From an uncultured Prevotella sp. (lineage in GTDB: Bacteria > Bacteroidota > Bacteroidia > Bacteroidales > Bacteroidaceae): a stretch of 24,431 nt of DNA. How positions within the stretch are numbered: the stretch's first letter is position 1; each line of letters opens with the position of its first letter. The DNA is taken from positions 1-24,431 of the forward strand of contig NZ_URNN01000035.1 of assembly GCF_900549175.1 (NCBI RefSeq). Reading direction: 5' to 3'. A program made the position numbers and the translations under genes. The notes under the pieces are model-generated. The model was given only the letters and a program-made list of their open reading frames with translations, made no database searches and was not told the DNA's origin. Of the stretch, positions 18,501 to 24,431 are shown piece after piece.

Positions 18501-18683
18501 TTTGATGTCGTCGGGAATGAGGTCGATGATCTTTTGCGGGTCGGCCTGATTCCATATATCCACATGTATCAGCCAAAGCGGATGTCTCTCGTCAATAGGG
18601 CGGCGTTCCTGTGCCGTTACTGTTTGTGCGGCCAGCGTAAAGGTGGCGAGCAAAACAAACAATTTCAATAGTCTTGTCTTCAT
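15558..18683 (-). CDS. Secreted GH98-family endo-glycosidase, multidomain
   Basis: Large exported enzyme, 1041 aa from the ATG at 18681-18683 (MKTRLLKLFVLLATFTLAAQ, a clear signal peptide). A start four codons earlier (18695) is possible. The N-terminal ~600 residues match GH98: HPLWLIHVDIWNQADPQKII, LNLSLSCSYDKDKD, QPASGGHTH, GWNFAEQFWGFDEPGD (Glu candidate catalytic acid), GGFLTISFCGNIW, DGPELIWTEDF, then the GH98 C-terminal part ending HNGPVDISIECAGTATGRS. Next come a CBM35/CBM6-like sandwich (~615-745, LIIEAEDMDYKSV...MIDQIVYAPEG), an InlB/B-repeat-like domain (~752-824, GWEVIHGNVTIGDD), another jelly-roll-like domain, and a terminal segment (GIYGIDGVKRHEMQKGLNIL) like Bacteroidetes secretion/sorting tails. 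Known GH98 enzymes are blood-group endo-beta-galactosidases or endo-xylanases; which applies here is open. Confidence 0.88.
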   Translation of the reverse strand: MKTRLLKLFVLLATFTLAAQTVTAQERRPIDERHPLWLIHVDIWNQADPQKIIDLIPDDIKPYVCLNLSLSCSYDKDKDVYMRPQNGVRTFKSWATVCQANKMWFTCQPASGGHTHIKDDDLETFEYFFKRYPNFLGWNFAEQFWGFDEPGDKSSSSQIDRLRLFSKLIPMSHRYGGFLTISFCGNIWSHGLNPVGMMKRNSDLLQACRDYPEAILWLYKYTTSSCFYNNESVTFSPFISGLAKNYGVRYDNCGWNGALEAILGENHGRKYPTAAGIGTVMEQTCVNGGAVWDGPELIWTEDFKNLSNSTVDGYTRRNWGRFPGFDNAWIDMFRKIIDGMMYIPTREEVVGRTKIVVVNDVNSGSDEDKYASWGSLYDGLYKQDDPFNKDDGQWMNNFWYLKKTGRYGTIPVAIELYDDLAKTIPTVVKKSERTKRWPDESRKVAEYNSMYPEMSTGDLFVSRHKNQLVAYTPYTYLNSKTTASAALAMEYNTCDSLQLTFGLLSSGIIREYAGRLDCYLNNYRSDVSTNVSDILTIKGASARPSYTMKRRGTATARGTEKWDEATGTYTLEVKHNGPVDISIECAGTATGRSTDTLPAEALTAGLPLQPGDYAGELIIEAEDMDYKSVKDCVVLPYYNRPDVRGFSGNGFIETGTNRAGSLRHTTDKLKAGTYDVTVRYSSPSKAGRMKAVMGGKEYTLQCDKTETNQWRKVTFTATATAGTNSLTLTNTDGADMMIDQIVYAPEGTETEEYLVTIRDVDHGRVTADTGTAAEGTTVSLTAEPEEGYALVGWEVIHGNVTIGDDLTFIMPDDNVTLRPLFAEAALVYKLDFTKVGSGAMPEGWRAVQGGDDVHEYPNTYGQGARTFAGFNGYQGKALYWREKNAEYGRLDGYRLTLAPGAYKLKYAVAAWKGEPNYKVAVLDETGKAVVSSPTRSAAPNANGSSSSDVSSAVCHELDVNITKAGNYIISFTNAESGFSEFLLLECKLSDCAIAGIGSIVAGNGEDIIGIYGIDGVKRHEMQKGLNILQLRGGKTKKVICR

Positions 18684-18746
18684 ATTCTGTAGCATTAATA
18701 TTTATTGTATGGTCTTATGGATTGCAATGTATGACGAATCATTGCA

Positions 18747-18754
18747 CAAAATTA
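18747..18754 (-). promoter_or_regulatory. Candidate -7 box for the GH98-GH43 unit
   Basis: TAATTTTG on the minus strand is an exact TAnnTTTG match, ~63 nt upstream of the chosen GH98 start. No clear -33 TTTG is seen at 19-21 nt. It supports the GH pair having its own transcript separate from the receptor-lipoprotein pair. Confidence 0.45.
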
Positions 18755-18875
18755 CAATAAATGAGCCGTAGACCCTTCGACGTTTGTTGCATAGACTTTC
18801 CTTTTTGTTTCAACGTTGGCAGGAAAGACGCATAAAGGCCTTTGATGGTATGAATTAAGGGGGATGAACATGAAG

Positions 18876-18950
18876 TAGGGACATATTCTTGTATTTGTCC
18901 GTTTATGGCATATAAATATCCGGACGGACAAATACAGGAATATGTCCCTA
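18876..18950. repeat. Long hairpin downstream of the OB/BACON lipoprotein gene
   Basis: Arms 18876-18902 and 18924-18950 are 27 bp with 26 complementary positions, and the loop is 21 nt. It starts 22 bp after the lipoprotein stop codon, so it may serve as terminator, but there is no T-run. The long, near-perfect arms resemble dispersed intergenic palindromes of Bacteroidales. I found only this one copy in the window. The rest of the 277-bp spacer holds the GH98 promoter candidate. Confidence 0.8.
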
Positions 18951-18972
18951 CATGTGCAATGCTTTGTTATTC

Positions 18973-20619
18973 TTATTCAGCTTTCTTGTGCGATACGTAG
19001 ACGCCTACCGCCTCAATGAGGCCTTTATATTCGTCCTTGTATGCGAGGATGGTTATCTCGTCGCCATAGTCAACACCGAGTGTGCCGAACTTCTTTCTCT
19101 CTCCGTTCCATCCGGTGGTCACGCCGTACACGTATACCGAACCGCTTGCATCGGTGAGGTTGAAGTTACCGTAAGTCACAAGGTCATCCTTGGCTCCCGG
19201 CTCGGTCACCTTCTCCACCTTTCCGGTGAGCATGTAATACTTTGTCTTGCTGTTTTCCACATTGCGGAAGTCGGCAGCACTTATCGGCGTAACGTCGATG
19301 TGGCTCTCGTATGTACCGTTCTTCATCTGCGGAGAGTCCTTGAACGATACTTTCGGGCCGTAAATGGTAATCACATCGCCTTCCTTGAGGCCGAGCGACG
19401 CGAACTGTTTCGACTGTCCGTCGGGAGTCAGCGTGCCATAGACAAGAACCTCGCCGGTGGCATCCTTGACGCGGATGTTGCCATACAGGTCATTTTCAAT
19501 CTTGGTGATTATGCCCTCAATGCGGTATGGTGTCTTGGCATTGTCCGGCAGGGCGCAGAATTCGGCAATGGTCTTGTTCTCTATTCCCTGCTGGATTGTG
19601 TATGTCATTGTTGATTTGCCGCTGCCATTGCTTGAACTGAATGTGAGCTGGCAGCTGCGTGCCACCTTAATGTCGGGATTCTCCACGATGTCGAACTTGA
19701 ACACGGCTGTGTCGGCAGGATTCTGCTCGATCTTTGTCGGAACGCCGGCAACAAATTCCGTTGTCTTGTAGCGTACCCAACTCTGGGCCTCCTGCGGTAT
19801 GTCAACGTAGGCACCCTTGCCCTTGTAGGCAACCTTCACTTCCAGTTCCTGACCGTCGTTGGGTATGTTGAACTCCGGCGATACAACCTTTATGAGCGAC
19901 TTCGTCACCTTGATTACAGTCACGTCGACCAGCTCGACCGTTCCGTTGTACGTGGTCTTCGGACCTTCAAGTTCCACCTCGTCACCCACTTCGATGTTGA
20001 GGCTGAGGAAGTTCTGCTTGCCGCCGTTGGCGTCGAGGGTTCCGTATATGTACACTTCTCCCGTGCCGTCGTTGAGGTACCAGTTGCCGTAGGTGGTGTT
20101 GGCTATCGACGTGCACACACCCTTCACGCGGTATGTCTTGCCGTCGGCACCGGCAATCACCTCGGCGCAGCTTGCCGATACGGCCTCCATGGCACCCTGG
20201 CGTATCTTGAGGAACTGCGTGCTGTTGCCAATCTTTATCTGCAGTTCATACTCGCGCCCGCCGTCAATGGCGTCGGCGTTTATCTTGAGTTCCGTCACGG
20301 GGTTCTCGCTTGTGTTGGCCGCGCCCGAGAGCTGCGACAGCGTGAACCATGTTGCCGTGGTCTTGCCGTTCTTGTCCTTTACCGGCTCGCCGTTTTCGGC
20401 TATCACTTGCCTGCCGTCTTCGTCAACGGCCACGTTCATTACCTTCCACTCGTCGTTGGCCGTTATGCTTACCGTTGTCTCACCTCCTTCTTGCGGTATT
20501 GCGGCGTATGTGGTTGACAGGCCGATGTTGCCAAGCTGACCCGCGGGGTCGTTGTCCTCCGAACATCCTGTGAAAAGAATTGCCGAGGCGATGGCTGTGA
20601 ATAAATATTTCAGTTTCAT
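18973..20619 (-). CDS. Lipoprotein with BACON and three OB-fold-like domains
   Basis: Exported lipoprotein, 548 aa. The signal peptide ends at lipobox LFTGC (Cys19), followed by SEDND, an acidic patch like the Bacteroidetes surface-export signal, so exposure on the cell surface is likely. Domain order: BACON-like Ig fold (~33-141, ending STQFLKIRQG); OB-like 1 (~150-238); second BACON-like (~245-345, ending TMTYTIQQG); OB-like 2 (~350-445); OB-like 3 (~450-545). The three OB units repeat YGNWYLNDGTGEVYIYGTL, YGNIRVKDATGEVLVYGTL and YGNFNLTDASGSVYVYGVT at ~177, 379 and 483, each followed by an (F)xSLG-x4-GD-x-(I/V) segment. It starts 18 bp after the Oar-like receptor and must be co-expressed with it. 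Ligand unknown: BACON suggests glycan or mucin, OB-like folds suggest nucleic acid or oligosaccharide. It is not a SusD homologue. Confidence 0.85.
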   Translation of the reverse strand: MKLKYLFTAIASAILFTGCSEDNDPAGQLGNIGLSTTYAAIPQEGGETTVSITANDEWKVMNVAVDEDGRQVIAENGEPVKDKNGKTTATWFTLSQLSGAANTSENPVTELKINADAIDGGREYELQIKIGNSTQFLKIRQGAMEAVSASCAEVIAGADGKTYRVKGVCTSIANTTYGNWYLNDGTGEVYIYGTLDANGGKQNFLSLNIEVGDEVELEGPKTTYNGTVELVDVTVIKVTKSLIKVVSPEFNIPNDGQELEVKVAYKGKGAYVDIPQEAQSWVRYKTTEFVAGVPTKIEQNPADTAVFKFDIVENPDIKVARSCQLTFSSSNGSGKSTMTYTIQQGIENKTIAEFCALPDNAKTPYRIEGIITKIENDLYGNIRVKDATGEVLVYGTLTPDGQSKQFASLGLKEGDVITIYGPKVSFKDSPQMKNGTYESHIDVTPISAADFRNVENSKTKYYMLTGKVEKVTEPGAKDDLVTYGNFNLTDASGSVYVYGVTTGWNGERKKFGTLGVDYGDEITILAYKDEYKGLIEAVGVYVSHKKAE

Positions 20620-20637
20620 ATCTTATACCTTTCTTTA

Positions 20638-23600
20638 TTAGTTGAATATATATTTTACACCCACAGAGGCATACCAGCACTGTCCGATGGCGTGGTACGG
20701 AGTCCATGTCTTCGTGCTGCCGCTGACAGCCGACGGGGTGGAGAAGGTGGCATAGCCTTCGGCGTCTGTGCCCTCATACTTCAGTATGCGGCCCTCGTTC
20801 AGTTTCGAGTTCATTATCTTGCTCACGCCCCAGCTCGAGTTGAAGAGATTGAGCACGTTCTTGATGTCGCAGCTCAACTGGAGCTTGTGCGTGGTCTTGC
20901 CGAACGAAACCTTGAAGTCGTGCTTGTAGCTCAGGTCCACGCGGTGCACCCACGGAGAGTATACGCTGTAGGCCTCGGCATATTCGCCCTGGTGGTTCTT
21001 CAGGTAGCTGTCGCCGTGCACATAGTCCATGAAGCGCTTCTGGTCATCCTCGGTCTTGAAGCGGAACTCCCTGTCGGCCACCTGCTTGTCGGTGGGTATG
21101 TAGAGAGCGTCGTAGTTGTAGCCGTCGCCGTTCATGTCGTTGGCCATCATGTACGAGTAGTTGTAGCCTCCGCGCCATGTCTCGTAGATTATGCCTACAT
21201 GGTTGCCGTGCTTGTCGCTGTGTGTGGCCGACACGATGAAGCGGTCGGGCGTCACGTACTGCGAGTTGTGCAGGTTGATGTTGTTCGGGCCGTTCACTGT
21301 CGGTACGTAGGTGAAGGCCGACTCGGCGTTTGAGCCGGGCATGCCCGTCAGTTCCTTAGAAACGGTGTGCGTGTAGGCAGCCATGAGGCTGAGGGTCTCG
21401 ATGGGGCGCATGTTGACGGTGACGTTGGCCGACCATCCGTAACCCTTGCTTGTGTTCTCCAGCACGAAGGCTTTCGTACCCGTGCGGAATGTCTCGGGGA
21501 AGAGCGGACGGTTGTCGGCACCGTTGGGGCGTGCGAAACCTTCCACGGGCATCATGCTCCAGTCGGAGATGGTCACGCCGTTGATGGTCTTGTTGAATAT
21601 TCCCTCGGCAGTCACCGTGAACGGGAACGACACGGGCACCTCATAGTCTACGGCGACAGATGTCTTCCATACCTGCGGCATCTTGAAGTCGGGGTCGACG
21701 GCTGCTATGGCAGACGGCACGGCACCGTCTTCAGACGATATCGTATTGGGGAAGCCCATGCCGATGAGCTTGTCCTTGAGAGCGCTGATGGAGGCGTTGC
21801 CGTTGGCATCGACGGTGAGTCCGCCCTTGAACTCGTTCATCACGGCAGCCATGTCAGCATACTGGGCCTTCACACCGTCGGGCAGGCGGTTGTAGTTGGT
21901 CGACGGGCCGAGTTGTGCCTGATACTGCACCATACCGCCGTTTGTGGGCATGTTGGTGAAGAACACCAGCGGCAGACGGCCGGCGAAGAGACCCGTTCCT
22001 CCGCGCACCTTGAGGCTCTTGTCGCCGAACACGTCGTAGGTGAATCCCACGCGCGGCGAAATCATTACGTTTGCCGACGGCCATTTGCCCGTGTCGATGT
22101 GGCGCCCGTTGTAGTCGAGGTCGTAGATGGCCTTGTTGGTCATCAGGTCGCCGTTGTTGAAGAAGAGGCCGTCGAAGCGTATGCCGGCGGTCAGCTTCAG
22201 CTTGTCAATGGGGTTCCATTCGTCCTGTGCGTAGATGCTGCCCTGGTTGAACTTCACGCGTGCAGCGGGCGATGTCTCGCCGCCGTATCCGTATGTGAGG
22301 CACACCACTTCGGGCACTGCACCGTTTATGAAGTCGTCGACGCTCTTGTAGCGGTAGTAGCCCGTACCGTTGCGCATGTACTGGTTGTCGGCCATCTGAT
22401 ACTCGTAGCTCAGTCCGGCTGTTATCTTGTGCTGTCCCAGATAGTACGTAACGTCATCCTTTATGTTGAAGATGGTGTTGTGCACGGCGTTGTTGTATGT
22501 GAAGAGCTCGTAGCCCAGCGACATGTACTGCGTAGTGGTGTTTGTGCCGTCGTGTATGTCGATGAACGGGAACTCCGATGAGTTTGTGCCGCGCACGTCA
22601 TCGAGCTTTGAGAATGTGGCGAGCAGCTGGTTTGAGAGGTTGTCGCTCAGGCGGCTGTTCAAATCAAACGAGAAGGAGTGTACACGGTTTTCCATCGAGT
22701 ACATCGAGTTGGCAAACGCCATCGAGTAGAGCGATGTACGCGAGTAGGCCGAACGGGGTCCGCCGTCCATCGACGAGGCGTTGGGGCCGTTCCATGCCGT
22801 GTTGTTGGTGTAGTTGTAGCGCAGTGCCAGACGGTGGTTGTCGGTGATGTTCCAGTCCAGGCGCGCCAGTATCTTGGTGTTGTCCTCGTCAGCCGGGAAA
22901 TCGTTGTACGAACCGGTGTCATACCCGTACTTCTCGAGGGCGTGGGCCTGCACACGCTGCATGTCGGCCACCGTGGCGTACGACAGATAGCTGTCTGCAT
23001 CGCCCACACCGTTCTCGGAAGCCCTCCAGCGTACTGCCACCGACGGTGTCTTGCTGTATTCGGCATTGGCGAAGAAGAAGAGCTTGTTCTTTATTATCGG
23101 GCCGCCCAGTGTGAATCCGTATGTCGTGGTGCGGTCTTTCTCGCGTGCTCCCGGTATCTGCTCGCCTTCAATGGCATCGCCGCGCATGTTCTCGTTGCGG
23201 TGGTAGATGTATGCCGTGCCCTTGAAGGTGTTTGTTCCCGACTTCGTTATGGCGTTCACTCCGCCGCCTATGAAGTTGGTCTGGCGCACGTCAAACGGAG
23301 AGATTACCACCTGCAGCTCCTCGATGGCGTCGAGCGAGATGGGGTTGCCTCCGCCGGGGAGTTTCGATGACAGGCCGAAGTTGTTGTTGAAGTTGGCACC
23401 GTCGACGGTGAAGTTGGCCGTACGGCCGTCGGCACCGGCGAAGCTCATGCCGTTTCCGCCGTAGGGTGAGAGGCGTGTCACGTCGGTGATGCTTCTCGTC
23501 ACGGTGGGCATGTTCATTATCTGCAGGTTGTTGATGTTGGTCGAGGCGCCCGTCTTCTCTATGTTGAGCTTGGTGCCCTTTCCCGTTACAACCACCTCGC

Positions 23601-23943
23601 CGAGCACCTTTGCGTCTTCGTTCATCGAAGTGCTCAGGTTGTAGGTCTCGCCCAGTTGCAGCGTAACGCCCTTCACGATTTTTGTCTCATAGCCGAGATA
23701 GCTGATTCTGACTTCGTAGGGGCCGCCTGAGCGCATACCGAGTATGTTGTACATACCTTTGGTGTTAGTAACTCCCACGTAACGTGTTCCGGAAGCGGTG
23801 TGCACGGCCTCGATGGTGGCGCCGATGACGTCTTCGCCATTGGCTGTAATCTTGCCTGACATGCCGGATGTAGTTACCTGTGCCACGGCTGATGAAACCA
23901 TCATCAGCATTGCGGCGAATAGGAAATACAATCTCTTGTACAT
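20638..23943 (-). CDS. Oar-like TonB-dependent outer membrane receptor
   Basis: Outer-membrane beta-barrel, 1101 aa. The signal peptide (MYKRLYFLFAAMLMMVSSAVA, cleavage near AQVTTSG) is followed by a carboxypeptidase-regulatory-like domain (~28-107, GKITANGEDVIGATIEAVHT...YNILGMRSGGPYEVRISYLG). A plug domain (~114-240) contains LGEVVVTGKGTKLNIEKTGA, TVDGANFNNNFGLSSKLPGG, DAIEELQVVISPFDVRQTNF and GGVNAITKSGTN. The rest is a barrel rich in alternating aromatic strands, ending WYASVGVKYIFN with a C-terminal aromatic-containing strand as needed for BAM insertion. The plug wording (ITDVTRLSPYGGNGMSFAG) fits the Oar group rather than SusC, and no SusD gene follows. Instead an OB/BACON lipoprotein begins 18 bp downstream. 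Cargo, either import or export, is unknown. A TAATTTTG box lies ~67 nt upstream. Confidence 0.93.
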   Translation of the reverse strand: MYKRLYFLFAAMLMMVSSAVAQVTTSGMSGKITANGEDVIGATIEAVHTASGTRYVGVTNTKGMYNILGMRSGGPYEVRISYLGYETKIVKGVTLQLGETYNLSTSMNEDAKVLGEVVVTGKGTKLNIEKTGASTNINNLQIMNMPTVTRSITDVTRLSPYGGNGMSFAGADGRTANFTVDGANFNNNFGLSSKLPGGGNPISLDAIEELQVVISPFDVRQTNFIGGGVNAITKSGTNTFKGTAYIYHRNENMRGDAIEGEQIPGAREKDRTTTYGFTLGGPIIKNKLFFFANAEYSKTPSVAVRWRASENGVGDADSYLSYATVADMQRVQAHALEKYGYDTGSYNDFPADEDNTKILARLDWNITDNHRLALRYNYTNNTAWNGPNASSMDGGPRSAYSRTSLYSMAFANSMYSMENRVHSFSFDLNSRLSDNLSNQLLATFSKLDDVRGTNSSEFPFIDIHDGTNTTTQYMSLGYELFTYNNAVHNTIFNIKDDVTYYLGQHKITAGLSYEYQMADNQYMRNGTGYYRYKSVDDFINGAVPEVVCLTYGYGGETSPAARVKFNQGSIYAQDEWNPIDKLKLTAGIRFDGLFFNNGDLMTNKAIYDLDYNGRHIDTGKWPSANVMISPRVGFTYDVFGDKSLKVRGGTGLFAGRLPLVFFTNMPTNGGMVQYQAQLGPSTNYNRLPDGVKAQYADMAAVMNEFKGGLTVDANGNASISALKDKLIGMGFPNTISSEDGAVPSAIAAVDPDFKMPQVWKTSVAVDYEVPVSFPFTVTAEGIFNKTINGVTISDWSMMPVEGFARPNGADNRPLFPETFRTGTKAFVLENTSKGYGWSANVTVNMRPIETLSLMAAYTHTVSKELTGMPGSNAESAFTYVPTVNGPNNINLHNSQYVTPDRFIVSATHSDKHGNHVGIIYETWRGGYNYSYMMANDMNGDGYNYDALYIPTDKQVADREFRFKTEDDQKRFMDYVHGDSYLKNHQGEYAEAYSVYSPWVHRVDLSYKHDFKVSFGKTTHKLQLSCDIKNVLNLFNSSWGVSKIMNSKLNEGRILKYEGTDAEGYATFSTPSAVSGSTKTWTPYHAIGQCWYASVGVKYIFN

Positions 23944-24009
23944 AAGTAAATTGTTTGATAATTAATAATTTAATTTGAAGGACGGTATACCGCCTTTATT
24001 ACTATGCCG

Positions 24010-24017
24010 CAAAATTA
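24010..24017 (-). promoter_or_regulatory. Candidate -7 box for the Oar-like receptor operon
   Basis: TAATTTTG then C on the minus strand is an exact TAnnTTTG match, 67 nt upstream of the receptor start. The nearest TTTG upstream is 25 nt away, longer than the usual 19-21, so the -33 element is uncertain. Confidence 0.5.
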
Positions 24018-24084
24018 ACTAAAATTTTTTGTATAAATGTTACAAATGTATTAAAATTATGGTTTGACGGTTAAAAAAAGTATT

Positions 24085-24186
24085 TTAGGAGTTAATTTTT
24101 TAGGAGTTAAGGAGTTAAAGGGAGTTAAGCCAAATGCTCCGGCAATAGTTTATGCTCATAATGCTATTGGCTTAACTCCCTCTAAC
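24085..24186. repeat. Dispersed hairpin element, copy B (GAGTTAAG-repeat arms)
   Basis: The left side carries TAGGAGTTAA/GGAGTTAAAGGGAGTTAAGCC units. Its last 18 bases (24114-24131) pair with 24169-24186 with one mismatch. The 37-nt loop matches the reverse complement of the copy-A loop (13379-13415) at most positions, including the core CCGGCAATAGTTT and GCTCATAA. The right arm is cut short compared with copy A. The element lies upstream of the receptor promoter. Confidence 0.85.
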
Positions 24187-24207
24187 TGGTTCGTCCGGCA
24201 TTGGGAG

Positions 24208-24246
24208 TGGCATGATTTGGGGTGGCATGATTTGGGGTGGCATTTC
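24208..24246. repeat. Short 15-bp tandem repeat, ~2.4 copies
   Basis: The unit TGGCATGATTTGGGG occurs at 24208-24222 and 24223-24237, with a partial third copy starting at 24238. It sits between the two intergenic hairpin elements and codes for nothing I recognise. Confidence 0.85.
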
Positions 24247-24260
24247 ACATACCAAGTATC

Positions 24261-24431
24261 GGGCTGAAAGCCCAGCAAGCTCATAGCCCGGGGCAGAGCG
24301 AAGCGGCACCCCGGGTATATACGGGCGAAGGCAATCGCCCTGAAAGGGCAAAAGCATTAAATATCAATGACTTATATTGTGCATACATGTGCTTTTGCCC
24401 TTTCAGGGCGCCGGTGGTGTGCGGTTCATAA
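24261..24431. repeat. Multi-hairpin intergenic element at the window edge
   Basis: A series of perfect short stems: GGGCT/AGCCC (24261-24273), CCCGGGG/CCCCGGG (24287-24293 with 24309-24315), GGGCGA/TCGCCC (24323-24328 with 24335-24340), and a 20-bp perfect inverted repeat (24337-24356 with 24390-24409, GCCCTGAAAGGGCAAAAGCA). GC content looks higher than the surrounding spacer. The style matches REP-like palindromic repeats scattered in Bacteroidales genomes, and I recall similar 'CCCTTTCAGGGC' / 'GGGCTGAAAGCCC' blocks, though I cannot confirm this here. It continues past the window end. No gene is visible in 23944-24431. Confidence 0.75.

Noticed and set aside
21367..22581. 404-codon open frame on the plus strand
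   Set aside because: It lies fully antisense to the Oar-like receptor, has a Val/His/Ala-heavy composition typical of a frame shadow, and shows no recognisable motif.
20638..23943. SusC assignment for the TonB receptor
   Set aside because: The plug and N-terminal domain read as Oar-like, and the downstream lipoprotein is BACON/OB-like rather than SusD, so a SusCD transporter is not supported.
24064..24267. 67-codon open frame with WHDLGWHDLGWH repeat
   Set aside because: It is simply translation across hairpin copy B and the 15-bp tandem repeat, with no ribosome-binding context or homology that I recognise.
24172..24431. Short open frames on both strands at the right edge
   Set aside because: They run through inverted repeats and stems of the multi-hairpin element and have no protein-like composition.

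Overview
The window is a stretch of Bacteroidales chromosome (Bacteroidota; probably Prevotellaceae or Muribaculaceae). The evidence is the gene content: BACON domains, an Oar-type TonB receptor, a GH98/GH43 pair, a FHS-type hexose permease, and lipoproteins with an acidic patch after the lipobox. Promoter-like boxes also match the Bacteroidetes form TAnnTTTG. GC looks mid-range in genes (my impression, not computed) and intergenic DNA is AT-rich. Every gene I can support lies on the minus strand, so transcription runs from high to low coordinates. I see no tRNA, rRNA, CRISPR array, transposase or phage gene.

Left third (1-6.3 kb): hexose uptake and galactose catabolism. A cytoplasmic aldose 1-epimerase (galM), a hexose MFS permease (gluP) and galactokinase (galK) form a probable operon that ends in an intrinsic terminator. 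After a 416-bp spacer holding a ~109-bp imperfect palindrome come a second aldose epimerase, made as a lipoprotein, and an SGLT-type Na+/sugar symporter cut by the window edge. Together they cover mutarotation outside and inside the cell, two transport routes and phosphorylation of galactose.

Middle (6.3-13.2 kb): housekeeping genes. These are folC, the chaperone pair grpE-dnaJ, an ABC-F ATPase in which all three altered motifs belong to one of its two ATP sites, and a PIF1-like helicase whose C-terminal segment is in another frame (probable one-base frameshift).

Right part (13.4-24 kb): an envelope and carbohydrate locus. An Oar-like TonB-dependent receptor is followed 18 bp later by a surface-type lipoprotein built of BACON and OB-fold-like repeats. 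Then come, probably from their own promoter, a multidomain GH98 enzyme and a GH43 enzyme with a CBM6-like module. No SusC/SusD pair is present.

Intergenic regions are rich in long hairpins. One family occurs twice in this window (13338-13455 and 24085-24186) in inverted orientation with a related loop sequence. Another multi-hairpin element occupies the right edge. The best leads are the receptor/OB-BACON lipoprotein pair, the one-site-degenerate ABC-F protein, the dispersed hairpin elements and the large palindrome near the galactose genes.
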